From IMG/VR virus record IMGVR_UViG_3300006845_000039, positions 1 to 23,788 of that record: 23,788 nt of DNA; one strand, 5' to 3'. The notes under the pieces are model-generated. The model made no database searches, was not told the origin of the DNA, and saw nothing but the letters and a program-made list of their open reading frames with translations. Numbering within the stretch: position 1 is the first letter of the stretch; each line of letters opens with the position of its first letter. Below are positions 1-7,473 of this stretch, piece after piece. The stretch comes from a virus. A program made the position numbers and the translations under genes.

Positions 1-33
1 TTGGCCATTTTCTCTGGTTCGTTCGCGAAATCC

Positions 34-173
34 CTTGTGCCGCAACGGTTTTCGGCGTTCTGAAAGTGGTTGTGCTGCAACGTGTTTCAGGCTACCTAGT
101 CAGACGTGCAGGTGGTGGTGGAAGTCGTTGTGCCGCAACGGATATGAGTGGACGAATGTTGTTGTGCCGCAAC
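34..173. repeat. Four copies of a 13-bp imperfect palindrome upstream of the terminase genes
   Basis: The motif GTTGTGCCGCAAC occurs exactly at 127-139 and 161-173, as CTTGTGCCGCAAC at 34-46 and as GTTGTGCTGCAAC at 69-81. The ends GTTG and CAAC are inverted repeats, so each copy is an imperfect dyad, and all four have the same orientation. Start-to-start spacings are 35, 58 and 34 bp, giving two similarly spaced pairs. No convincing gene is present in 1-254. Position just before the small terminase gene fits an operator or activator array for the late operon, or a packaging recognition site bound by the small terminase. The sequence does not decide between these. Confidence 0.7.
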
Positions 174-254
174 ACTTTTCGACCGTGACAGAGAGTGAAC
201 GCGTGTCGAACGGGTGTCCGGTTACGCTGCGTTCGGTGGAGGAGGTGGCGAACG

Positions 255-695
255 ATGGCGGGCACTGATGCGGAGCGGATGCGCCGGGTGCGTAGGCACA
301 ACAAGGGCGACCACTCGATGTGTACCGCGAAGACGTGCACGGAGGTTCGGGCGGACGCGGCGACGATGCTCGCCGCGTCGGTGGTACCCTCGGCGCCTGT
401 CGTGCCGGGGCCGGGCCGGGAGGGTGCCGCCGGGCCTATCCAGGCGGCCGTGACGGCGTTTGTGGACGCGCTGCCATACCAGGAGGGCGACCCGCGTCGG
501 CTGCTGTGTCTGATCGCGGTTCAGTTGGCCCGGCGGGTCGACGAGACGGGGGCGGTGCCGGCGGCGGTGGCCGAGCTGCGCAAGCTGCTGATGCAGTTGA
601 CGGAGGTCCCGAACGGTCCGGCGGGACCGGTGGATGAGATCCGGTTGCGTTCGGCGCAGCGTCAGTTGGATGCCATCATTGCGAAGGCTGCGTAG
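255..695 (+). CDS. Putative terminase small subunit
   Basis: This 146-residue protein directly precedes the large terminase, the usual place for the small subunit, which binds the packaging site on phage DNA and hands it to the motor. The N-terminus is basic and carries a cluster of potential metal ligands (RRHNKGDHSMC followed by KTC). I associate this motif with actinophage small terminases, but I cannot show homology here. The rest is a helical region rich in Ala, Leu and Arg, ending in RSAQRQLDAIIAKAA, a plausible oligomerisation helix. The ATG at 255 is chosen because GGAGGAGG lies just upstream; the upstream in-frame ATG at 195 has no such site and would add an Arg-rich non-native-looking stretch. 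It is followed 2 nt later by the large terminase. Confidence 0.65.
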   Translation: MAGTDAERMRRVRRHNKGDHSMCTAKTCTEVRADAATMLAASVVPSAPVVPGPGREGAAGPIQAAVTAFVDALPYQEGDPRRLLCLIAVQLARRVDETGAVPAAVAELRKLLMQLTEVPNGPAGPVDEIRLRSAQRQLDAIIAKAA

Positions 696-697
696 CG

Positions 698-2215
698 GTG
701 GGCACCGCGGTCCTTGACGCCCCGCTGTTGGGGAACCAGACGCCCCGGTTCCAGTTGATGCCGCAGATCACGGTGAGCCAGGCGCAGGATGCGATCGACA
801 TCTATGAGGCGTGTGGTCAGCGGCTGGACGACTGGCAGGAGCTGTGTCTGCACAACGGTTGTGGGCTGCGCGAGGACCTGAATTGGGCGTCGTTTGAGAA
901 CGGCGTGGTGGTGCAGCGGCAGAACGGCAAGGGCGCGGTGATCGAGGCGCTGTGTCTGGCTTCGTTGTTCATCTGGGGCAACCAGAAGACGATCTATGCG
1001 GCGCATCGTTTGGACACGGCCCAGTCGACGTTTAGCCGGGTGCGGGCGTTGGTGGAGACGACAGCGGATCTGACCCGACGGTGCAAGAAGATCAACGACT
1101 CGGATTATGCGATCACCCTGCTGACCGGGGCGACGATCGAGTTCAAGACCCGGACGGCCAGCGGCGGCCGTGGCCTGACCGGCGATCTGGTCATCTTGGA
1201 TGAGGCGCTGGAGTTGAACATCGAGCAGATCAAGGCTTTGGTGCCGACTCTGCTGGCGCGCGTGTATGCGCAGCTGTGGTACTTCTCCACGGTTCCGGCA
1301 TTTGGTGACCAGCATCTTTGCACGGTGCGGGCGCGGGCGCAGGAGGGTGACTCGGGTCTGTCGTGGGTGGAGTGGGGTGTCGACAAGGCTGACGACCTGG
1401 ATGATCCGCGCACGCTGGCCGCGGCGAATCCGGCCTACGGGATCAGGCTTTCGCAGGAGCGGCTGCGTCACCTGCGGAAGATCCTCGGCGATGACGGGTT
1501 CAAGACCGAGTGTCTGGGGATCTGGCCGGAGTTGGCGGCCGGTACGGTGCTGTCGCCGTCGCGGTGGAAGGCGATGTTGGATGCGTCGTCGCGGCGGGCG
1601 CCCGGGTCGGATGTGGTGCTGTCGCTGGACATGACACCGATGCGTGACGTGGGGACGATCGGGATGCACGGGTTCCGCCAGGACGGGCTTGAGCATGTGC
1701 AGGTGGTCGACTTCGCGCCGGATGTGGATTGGATGGTCGGCCGGGCCGGGCAGTGGCAGGAGGCGGTGGACCCGGCGCTGTGGGTGATCGACGGCCGTAA
1801 CGGTGTTCACGCGTTTCTGGACCAGCTGAAGGCGGTGGGGATCAACCTGCTTGATCCGGTGATGGTTCGCGCGTTGACTGGCCGGTTGAAGGAAAGCGAG
1901 ACGGTGCCGGAGATTCCGCGGGGGTCGCTGTTGGTGTTGGATGCTCAGCTGGCTTCGGATGCGGTGGGGCAGTTCATCGATGCGTTCAACCGTAAGGCTG
2001 GGTCGCCGTTGCGCCATGTCGGGCAGGAGCCGTTGGATTTGGCGATCCCGAACTCGCAGGCGAAGGTGGGCGAGCACGGGCAGATCATGTGGACGCGGAA
2101 GTTGTCGGAGGTGAATATCTCACCGACGGTGGCGGTGACGAATGCCCGGCTGGGGTCGTTCCTGTGGCTGGCCCGGCCGAGGGCGAAGGCGCTGCAGAAA
2201 CCGTGGGTGGTCTAG
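698..2215 (+). CDS. terL: Terminase large subunit (packaging ATPase/nuclease)
   Basis: This 505-residue protein is the DNA packaging motor that pumps phage DNA into the prohead through the portal and cuts concatemers. The ATPase signature is clear: a Walker A-like QRQNGKGA at about residues 73-80, the form usual in actinophage terminases, and a Walker B DLVILDEA at 163-170 with the catalytic Glu. The C-terminal half has the pattern of an RNase H-like nuclease: Asp311 in LSLDMTP, an acidic IDGRNGV strand near 360-370, and LDAQLASDAVGQ near 415-425 as the likely third acidic site. Length is normal for the family. The start is GTG at 698, 2 nt after the small subunit. Its stop overlaps the stop of a reverse-strand gene. 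Confidence 0.95.
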   Translation: MGTAVLDAPLLGNQTPRFQLMPQITVSQAQDAIDIYEACGQRLDDWQELCLHNGCGLREDLNWASFENGVVVQRQNGKGAVIEALCLASLFIWGNQKTIYAAHRLDTAQSTFSRVRALVETTADLTRRCKKINDSDYAITLLTGATIEFKTRTASGGRGLTGDLVILDEALELNIEQIKALVPTLLARVYAQLWYFSTVPAFGDQHLCTVRARAQEGDSGLSWVEWGVDKADDLDDPRTLAAANPAYGIRLSQERLRHLRKILGDDGFKTECLGIWPELAAGTVLSPSRWKAMLDASSRRAPGSDVVLSLDMTPMRDVGTIGMHGFRQDGLEHVQVVDFAPDVDWMVGRAGQWQEAVDPALWVIDGRNGVHAFLDQLKAVGINLLDPVMVRALTGRLKESETVPEIPRGSLLVLDAQLASDAVGQFIDAFNRKAGSPLRHVGQEPLDLAIPNSQAKVGEHGQIMWTRKLSEVNISPTVAVTNARLGSFLWLARPRAKALQKPWVV

Positions 2216-2511
2216 CTAAGCGTGGCGTCAGGTCCGTCATGCCGAACACGGGCAAGTGTGGCCTCGTGGAAGGGGAAGGAGGAGAGCCCGGCCAGGTCGG
2301 TCATCGAAGGGAACGTGATGATCCCGTCGGGCAACTCCACGGTCAGGCTCACCGCGCTGCCGTCTACCGCGACCTCCGCAGCCACGAGCCGCCCTTTGGT
2401 TGCCTGCGGGCTGTCGGGCAGGTGTACGTCGATCTCCCGCCCGATCGATGAGTCGAAGGCATTGGGAGCGAAGACGGCTCCGGGCGCGCGGTGCGTGAAC
2501 GTGACCTGCAT
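2212..2511 (-). CDS. Reverse-strand small protein of unknown function
   Basis: A 99-residue protein encoded against the direction of the late operon; its stop codon overlaps the terminase stop. I do not recognise a named family. The composition looks like real protein: alternating hydrophobic segments (GRLVAAEVAVDGSAVSLTVELPDG) suggest a small beta-rich fold, and there are no membrane segments or Cys. The alternative forward reading frame of this stretch has no ribosome binding site and an irregular composition. The ATG lies 7 nt after a TATCGT -10 hexamer on the reverse strand, so the message is probably leaderless. A perfect dyad overlaps that -10. The gene is probably expressed separately from the structural genes, perhaps in the lysogen (inference). 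Confidence 0.65.
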   Translation of the reverse strand: MQVTFTHRAPGAVFAPNAFDSSIGREIDVHLPDSPQATKGRLVAAEVAVDGSAVSLTVELPDGIITFPSMTDLAGLSSFPFHEATLARVRHDGPDATLS

Positions 2512-2627
2512 GGGTCTGACGATACGTCAGCGGGTCCAGTCGTCCGGCCTGCGCGTCACCTGACCGACTCTCTACGCCTTACGCTGTTCACGCCGTACAG
2601 TGTTTTCAAAGGTGAGGGGTGGATCGG
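2512..2627. promoter_or_regulatory. Divergent promoter region with a perfect dyad
   Basis: This 116-bp gap separates two divergent genes. On the reverse strand a TATCGT hexamer (forward 2519-2524) fits an actinobacterial -10 element, with a weak -35-like CGGACG (forward 2541-2546) 16 bp upstream and the ATG 7 nt downstream. The dyad CTGACG-ATA-CGTCAG (2516-2530) covers the -10 and is a good operator candidate. Toward the forward gene, TACAGT at 2596-2601 is a possible -10, but no matching -35 is visible. A ribosome binding site GAGGGG (2614-2619) serves the ATG at 2628. Confidence 0.45.
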
Positions 2628-2873
2628 ATGACTACATTCGAAAGCGCCGTCGACGTCACGGCGACGATTCCAAGGGTGGAAGATCCGCCGATCCGCCGGA
2701 CCAGGGCGCTGCGCCTGACCGTGCTGCCCAGCTTCCACACGGTGATGCAGCTGGCCGGTGCCGGGCTGGCCCTGTACGGCACCTACCTGAAGTTCGGCAC
2801 CGCGGTGGCGATGATCGCGGCGGGGGTGCTCACCGCCGCGGTGTCCGCGCTCCGCGAGGGCGGCAAGATCTAA
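2628..2873 (+). CDS. Small membrane protein of unknown function
   Basis: An 81-residue protein with a polar N-terminus (about 1-33, several Thr, Arg and Pro) followed by two closely spaced hydrophobic stretches, roughly 35-56 and 58-74, ending in LREGGKI. It is likely a two-segment inner-membrane hairpin, or one long hydrophobic region. Small membrane proteins between the terminase and portal genes are common in actinophages, but their role is not known to me. The ATG at 2628 is preferred because GAGGGG lies 8 nt upstream; a GTG at 2619 would overlap that site. The stop codon TAA is immediately followed by the portal ATG, so the two are probably co-translated. Confidence 0.65.
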   Translation: MTTFESAVDVTATIPRVEDPPIRRTRALRLTVLPSFHTVMQLAGAGLALYGTYLKFGTAVAMIAAGVLTAAVSALREGGKI

Positions 2874-4058
2874 ATGGGGCTGGGGCGGCTCGTGGCGGGC
2901 GAGCAGATGCGCTCGACGCAGATCAGCGTGAAGGACACCATCACGAACGCGACCGCCACCTACTTCATCACGGACAACCTCGGCCCGACCTGGGCGACCT
3001 CGTCGGCGTACCGCGGTGCGATGCAGATCCCCGGCGCGTGGCGGGCCGCCACGTTCCGGTCGGGTGTGCTGGGCATGCTGCCGTGGCACGGCTACCGCAA
3101 GCTGCCACGCCAGCCGGAGGAGCTGATCGTTCCGACGCCGCCTCTGTTGGAGCAGCCCAACCCGCCCGACACCCGGCTGACGACGTTCGCGTCTACGGCG
3201 TTGGACTTCATCTGGCACGGCAACGGGATCTGGGTGGTCGCGGCCCGGGATCGGACGGGTTGGCCGACGGCGGTGGTGCCGGTGCCTGCGGTGTCGGTGG
3301 GGGTGCGCCGGATCACCGAGTATGCCGATTCGCCGTTGCCGGTGGGGGCGTTGGAGTATGCGATCGGCCGGTTGCGTCTGGGTTCCCGCGATGTGATCCA
3401 TTTCAAGCGTCCGGGTGAGCCGGGGGCGGTGCGTGGCATGGGTGTGCTTGAGGCGCATCTGTCCACGTTGAACCTGGCGCAGGAACAGTCCAAGCAGGCT
3501 CAGTCCATCAGCCGCCATGGTGTGCCGACGGGTGTGTTGACGACCACGAACCCGGACGCGTCGAAGCAGGACATGATCGATGCGAAGGCGTCGTGGCTTG
3601 AGTCGCAGGCGACTCGGACGATCGCGGCGCTCGGCCCGACGGTGCAGTTCCAGCCGTTGTCGTGGAACCCCGAACAGCTGCAGATGGTGGAGGCGCGCAA
3701 GTTCACCCTGACCGAACTGGAGCTCATCTTCGAGCTGCCGGTCGGCTGGCTGGGCGGCACCACCAGCTCGCGCACCTACGCCAACATTGAGCAGGATGTC
3801 GCGAACCTGATGAAGTTCCCCGGGCCCGGTGCTGATGTGGCCCAGTTCGAGCAGACCCTGACGTTGGCGTTGCCGCCGGCGGTGTGTGCCCGCGCGAACC
3901 TGGACGCCCTGTTGAAGTCGGACACGCTCACCCGCTATCAGGCGTACCAGATTGCGTTGGGTGGCAAGCCTTTCCTGTCGGTGGATGAGGTGCGTGAGGA
4001 TGAGCACCGGGCGCCGATGCCTGTCGTCGACGGCGGGTTTGAGGGCGGCTACGAATGA
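2874..4058 (+). CDS. Portal protein, HK97 family
   Basis: The portal forms the dodecameric ring at one head vertex through which DNA enters and to which the tail connects. The 394-residue sequence matches the HK97-type portal pattern: early TVFRS/GVLGMLP-like segment (AATFRSGVLGMLPWHGYRK, residues about 60-78), a middle part with IWHGNGIWVVAARD and VIHFKRPG, then GMGVLEAH, GVPTGVLTT and the late FELPVGWLGGTTSSRTYANIEQ region. The length is at the short end of the family. It begins directly after the previous stop codon and overlaps the next gene by ATGA. Position after the terminase and before the protease agrees with the assignment. Confidence 0.9.
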   Translation: MGLGRLVAGEQMRSTQISVKDTITNATATYFITDNLGPTWATSSAYRGAMQIPGAWRAATFRSGVLGMLPWHGYRKLPRQPEELIVPTPPLLEQPNPPDTRLTTFASTALDFIWHGNGIWVVAARDRTGWPTAVVPVPAVSVGVRRITEYADSPLPVGALEYAIGRLRLGSRDVIHFKRPGEPGAVRGMGVLEAHLSTLNLAQEQSKQAQSISRHGVPTGVLTTTNPDASKQDMIDAKASWLESQATRTIAALGPTVQFQPLSWNPEQLQMVEARKFTLTELELIFELPVGWLGGTTSSRTYANIEQDVANLMKFPGPGADVAQFEQTLTLALPPAVCARANLDALLKSDTLTRYQAYQIALGGKPFLSVDEVREDEHRAPMPVVDGGFEGGYE

Positions 4059-6910
4059 AGACGTTGGCCAGCCTGGACTATGACGAGCTGCACGCGCGGG
4101 CGGTGGCGGCGTCGCGGCTGCCCGCCCTCGACGATGACGACGGCGGCGACTATGCCGGGCTGGATGTGGTTGAGGATCAGACCCGCTCCGGGTATGGCGA
4201 TGTCGCGGTGACGTCGGATGCGTGGCTGCGGGACCGGGCCAACGCGGTCTTGCGCGGCTTGCCGGATCTGCCCCGGCCGTTGCTGGAGCCGCTGCTGCTG
4301 CTCGACGCGGACGACTTGGCGTTCGTGCTCAAGGTTGCGCTCGATGAGCTTGCCCCGCACACGCGGACGTTCAACCCGGAGGCACACAAGCGTTGGCCGA
4401 AGGGGCATCCGCTCGCCGGGAAGTTCCGGCCAATGATCGAGTTGTTGAAGCTGGCCATCACCCAGTTCGATCCGAAGAAGGACAAGAACCCGTTTGACCA
4501 GTTCAAACGGCCGCAGTTGTTGAAGGCTGCCCGGGATCTGGGCATCAAGCTGGACCGGGGCGAGGGCGAGGACTCGATCGCGGCGAAGCTGCTGGCGCAC
4601 CTCAACCCAAATGCCAAGCCCGCGCCTGTTGCGAAGAAGGCTGCCCCGGTGAAGAAGGTGGCCGCAGCGGCTGTGCCGAACGATGGCCTCGACGCGCTCG
4701 ACGCGCATCGGCTCAGGAGCTTGGCGCTCGAGTACGACGTCATTCCCGCCGGCCGGGACACCAACAAAACTCGCGACGAGATCGTTGACGAGTTGCGTGC
4801 GTTGGGTGCGCTGGCCCCGGACGTCAGGTTCCGGCGCAACGATGAACGCAAGGATCTGCTGGAGCGGCTGAAGAACTTGGGCCGCCGCGAGCCGGCCGAT
4901 GCCGGGCCGCTGGAGCGTGCGGTGATAGCACTGGCTGAAGACGTGGACCGGAAGACGGTTGCGAAGCAGCTGCGTAAAGAGGCGGATTCGGTTGGCCGCA
5001 AGGAGGATGCGGACACGCTGCGGTTCCTGGCGTCGGATTTGGCGCGGAAGAAGGCGGAGCCTCCGCCGTACCTCAACGACAGGGGTCGCATTGACCTGGT
5101 CAAACTCGCGGAGCATCACGGCGTTGATATCCGAAAGTGGATGCCGTTGGACAAGCCGCCGAAGCAGGGCATGCCGATGCTCCAGTACCGGGCCGACAAC
5201 CCGTTCGACACCCAGTTCCGGAGCTTCGCTGAGAACCTGGGCAACCCGGGGCGGCCTATGTCGCGAGCAACGGCGATCCGTGAGGCCCGAGCTGGCGCGC
5301 GGTTCGAGCGAGATCAGTATGACGATGCGGTTGCTGGGCGGGGTATTTGGAGTTATCCCGGCCGGGCTGACGAACGCAAGGATTTGATCGCCCGTGGCCT
5401 TGAGGTGGCGTCGGTCCTTGAGCAACTGGCGGATCTGGTCGAGGCGGCGAAGGTGCCGGCGGCAAAGCGTGCGCCTACCTTGGGAGCGACGTCGCTGGGG
5501 GAGATCGTGCCGGTTGACGAGACACGGTTCAAGCCGCGGCACATTAAGGAGGCTCTCTCCCACCGCGGTGAGCGAATCCCCGATGGCTTCGCGCACCGTG
5601 GCAGCGGCACCGAACTGGTCCGAAACCCTCACGCACCCAAACGGCCGGGGCTCAACGATGCCGAGAACCGCGCCTTGGACCTGTGGACGCTCGGCGTCGT
5701 GGCGGACGGGCTCAACGGGTCGCTTCGCCGGGGCCGCAACGTCCACGGGGAGATCAAAGGCCCGACCGGGAAGATCGACCTGGATGAGACTCTGCGCTAT
5801 GTCCGGGGCGCCATCGCCGACAGCCGCCTGACGCAGGACACCGAACTGTGGCGTGGAGCGCTGGTGAGCAAGGCCGACTTCCGCCGGCTCGTACCCGGCG
5901 CCCTGTACACCGACCTCGGGCTGCTGGCCACGTCGACGGAGGAGATGGGTGCCCGGCACACCATCGCCTGGCGGCAAAGCAACGGATCAGTCCCGTCGGG
6001 TAGGGTGCCGGTGCTGTTCAAGATTCTCGCCCCGGCCGGCACGAACGCGGCGCTCGGTCACGAGCGGGTGAAGGAAGTGCTCCTGCCGGACGGGCAGGAG
6101 CTACGCGTGGTCCGTGTCGATGAGAGTGTGTCGCCACCGGTCGCGGTGATGGAGGTCGTTCCTCCCCTGCGGGAGCCGGGGGTGGTGCGTGGACGGTCAA
6201 TCGTCGACGACTTCGACTACGACAGCGCAACCCAGGGGCCAAGCGGTTCCCACTTCAGTAAAGGCGTGCCCGATTCCTGGCTCGGTACGATCCAGCAGGC
6301 GCAAGGCTTTGACGGCAAGCCGAAAGTCGTCACGCGCCAGGAGATGGATGAGACCGTCAGGGGCGGCGCTACTCAGGTGTTCCGCGCGGTCAGGCAAACA
6401 GACGGTGGCAAGACACCGGCCGAGCTTGCCGAGCAGTACCGCAGCGGTCCGCTTTACCCGGGCACCGGGGTTTACGGCAACGGGACGTACGCCACGCCGC
6501 AGCGCGAGGTTGCGATCAAGTATGGCGACGAGAAGACCATGCTGCGTATGGCTTTGCGCCGCGACGCCAGGGTGATCTCTATCGAGGATCTGAACAAGCT
6601 GCGGTCCCGTACCGGTATCACCGCCACCGCATCGAAGATGGCCGACGAGCGTCAGGCAGAGTTGAACAGGGTCGACCCGAAGGACACCGCCGCGATCAAG
6701 GCGATCACGGACAAGTATGAGAAGTTGGCCGAGCGGCAGGGTTCCCGTAGCCGGATCGCGCAGGACCTCGGGCGGGTGGCGGCGCTGCTGGGCTACGACG
6801 CCATCTACGTGCCAAGCGACTACCGTGGACCTGCGTCGAAGAACGATTACCAAACCGAGTATGTGATCCTGAATCGGACCGCCACCATTGTTGAGGAACC
6901 GCAACTATGA
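4055..6910 (+). CDS. Large head-region protein with two ADP-ribosyltransferase-like domains
   Basis: This 951-residue protein overlaps the portal by ATGA, the position of MuF-like minor head proteins that can be packaged with the DNA. Residues 1-135 are an acidic N-terminus ending in a KRWPKGHPLAGKF motif. Residues 148-183 and 213-252 look like two SAP or Rho-N type helix-loop-helix modules joined by a Lys/Ala linker. A first ADP-ribosyltransferase-like domain spans about 575-705: ELWRG (Arg600), ATSTEE (Ser627) and KEVLLP (Glu674), matching the R-S-E plan of exotoxin-type enzymes. A second, different one spans about 760-945: VFRAV (Arg777), YGNGTY (807-812), AIKYG and QTEYVIL (Glu935), resembling the PARP-type G-x-G-x-Y and E-Y-[IV] motifs. 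I did not see a clear MuF core. It may be injected with the genome to modify host proteins (inference). Catalytic activity is unproven. Confidence 0.7.
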   Translation: MKTLASLDYDELHARAVAASRLPALDDDDGGDYAGLDVVEDQTRSGYGDVAVTSDAWLRDRANAVLRGLPDLPRPLLEPLLLLDADDLAFVLKVALDELAPHTRTFNPEAHKRWPKGHPLAGKFRPMIELLKLAITQFDPKKDKNPFDQFKRPQLLKAARDLGIKLDRGEGEDSIAAKLLAHLNPNAKPAPVAKKAAPVKKVAAAAVPNDGLDALDAHRLRSLALEYDVIPAGRDTNKTRDEIVDELRALGALAPDVRFRRNDERKDLLERLKNLGRREPADAGPLERAVIALAEDVDRKTVAKQLRKEADSVGRKEDADTLRFLASDLARKKAEPPPYLNDRGRIDLVKLAEHHGVDIRKWMPLDKPPKQGMPMLQYRADNPFDTQFRSFAENLGNPGRPMSRATAIREARAGARFERDQYDDAVAGRGIWSYPGRADERKDLIARGLEVASVLEQLADLVEAAKVPAAKRAPTLGATSLGEIVPVDETRFKPRHIKEALSHRGERIPDGFAHRGSGTELVRNPHAPKRPGLNDAENRALDLWTLGVVADGLNGSLRRGRNVHGEIKGPTGKIDLDETLRYVRGAIADSRLTQDTELWRGALVSKADFRRLVPGALYTDLGLLATSTEEMGARHTIAWRQSNGSVPSGRVPVLFKILAPAGTNAALGHERVKEVLLPDGQELRVVRVDESVSPPVAVMEVVPPLREPGVVRGRSIVDDFDYDSATQGPSGSHFSKGVPDSWLGTIQQAQGFDGKPKVVTRQEMDETVRGGATQVFRAVRQTDGGKTPAELAEQYRSGPLYPGTGVYGNGTYATPQREVAIKYGDEKTMLRMALRRDARVISIEDLNKLRSRTGITATASKMADERQAELNRVDPKDTAAIKAITDKYEKLAERQGSRSRIAQDLGRVAALLGYDAIYVPSDYRGPASKNDYQTEYVILNRTATIVEEPQL

Positions 6911-7077
6911 CACCAGAACTGTCCCACGCATGCGGGCGGATCAAGGCCGTTCTCAATCTGGCTGAGGACAGTCCGCAGATGGCCGAGTTGATGGAGGCTG
7001 CGCGGGCAGCGAAGACCGTTGACGACCTGCCCAACTGGGCGCTAGCAGTATGGAACTACGCAAGGACTCTCGAATGA
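6907..7077 (+). CDS. 56-residue protein of unknown function
   Basis: A small gene beginning with ATGA inside the stop codon of the ADP-ribosyltransferase gene and ending with ATGA into the next gene. The product is MTPELSHACGRIKAVLNLAE..., mostly helical by composition, with AVWNYARTLE at the end. No motif is recognised. Tight coupling to both neighbours argues that it is real. A role as partner or inhibitor of the large upstream protein is possible only by position. Confidence 0.6.
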   Translation: MTPELSHACGRIKAVLNLAEDSPQMAELMEAARAAKTVDDLPNWALAVWNYARTLE

Positions 7078-7193
7078 CATTGCCTGACGACATCCTCGAG
7101 GAGGCCGCCAACCGGCTGGTCGCCGACGAGGAGTACATGATCATAGACGCGCCTGATCCGGTCGAACCGGCCGAGGACGAAGACGAAGACTAA
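7074..7193 (+). CDS. 39-residue acidic protein of unknown function
   Basis: Starts with ATG overlapping the preceding stop (ATGA at 7074-7077) and ends at TAA 7191-7193. The product starts MTLPDDILEEAANRLVADEE and finishes with the acidic tail VEPAEDEDED. It has no recognisable family. The overlapping start supports translation, but at this length the call is tentative. The acidic tail could mimic nucleic acid or bind a basic partner (speculation). Confidence 0.5.
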   Translation: MTLPDDILEEAANRLVADEEYMIIDAPDPVEPAEDEDED

Positions 7194-7215
7194 GGGCCAC
7201 TACAGGGAGGAAGGC

Positions 7216-7473
7216 ATGGCGACCAAAGACGACACCACCAAGGCGGCCCCGGGCAAGGCGGCAACACCCGCCAAGCCGGCCGAACCAGCCGTCACACCGA
7301 AGGGCCCGGCCAAGGCTGCGGCCGAACCCAAGGACGAGCAGGAGGCGAAGCCGGAGCGGGTCAGCACCTGCGTCGTGAACGACGGCCAAGGCATGCACGT
7401 CGGTGACGCGGTCAACGGCATGGTGTGCTCCTACCACGCCATGCACTACGACGCCCACGGGAACCGGCGATGA
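7216..7473 (+). CDS. Small Lys/Ala/Pro-rich phage protein with a conserved-looking C-terminus
   Basis: An 85-residue protein preceded by a clear GGGAGGAAGG ribosome binding site. Residues 1-48 are low-complexity Ala, Pro, Lys and Thr, likely disordered. The C-terminus (about 50-85) is ordered in appearance: STCVVNDGQGMHVGDAVNGM then CSYHAMHYDAHGNRR, with two Cys and three His that could bind a metal. I do not recognise a named family. It overlaps the prohead protease by ATGA, suggesting a head-assembly role. Confidence 0.65.
   Translation: MATKDDTTKAAPGKAATPAKPAEPAVTPKGPAKAAAEPKDEQEAKPERVSTCVVNDGQGMHVGDAVNGMVCSYHAMHYDAHGNRR

Noticed and set aside
662-2077. Long reverse-strand open frame opposite the large terminase
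   Set aside because: Arg/His/Leu/Pro-rich composition typical of the antisense of high-GC genes; the forward gene has clear ATPase motifs.
2222-2563. Forward open frame opposite the reverse-strand small gene
   Set aside because: No ribosome binding site and irregular composition; the reverse frame has better protein character and a promoter-like upstream.
4049-5977. Long reverse-strand open frame of over 600 codons opposite the ART gene
   Set aside because: Shadow of a high-GC gene: biased Arg/Gln/Pro composition, no motifs, no ribosome binding site seen.
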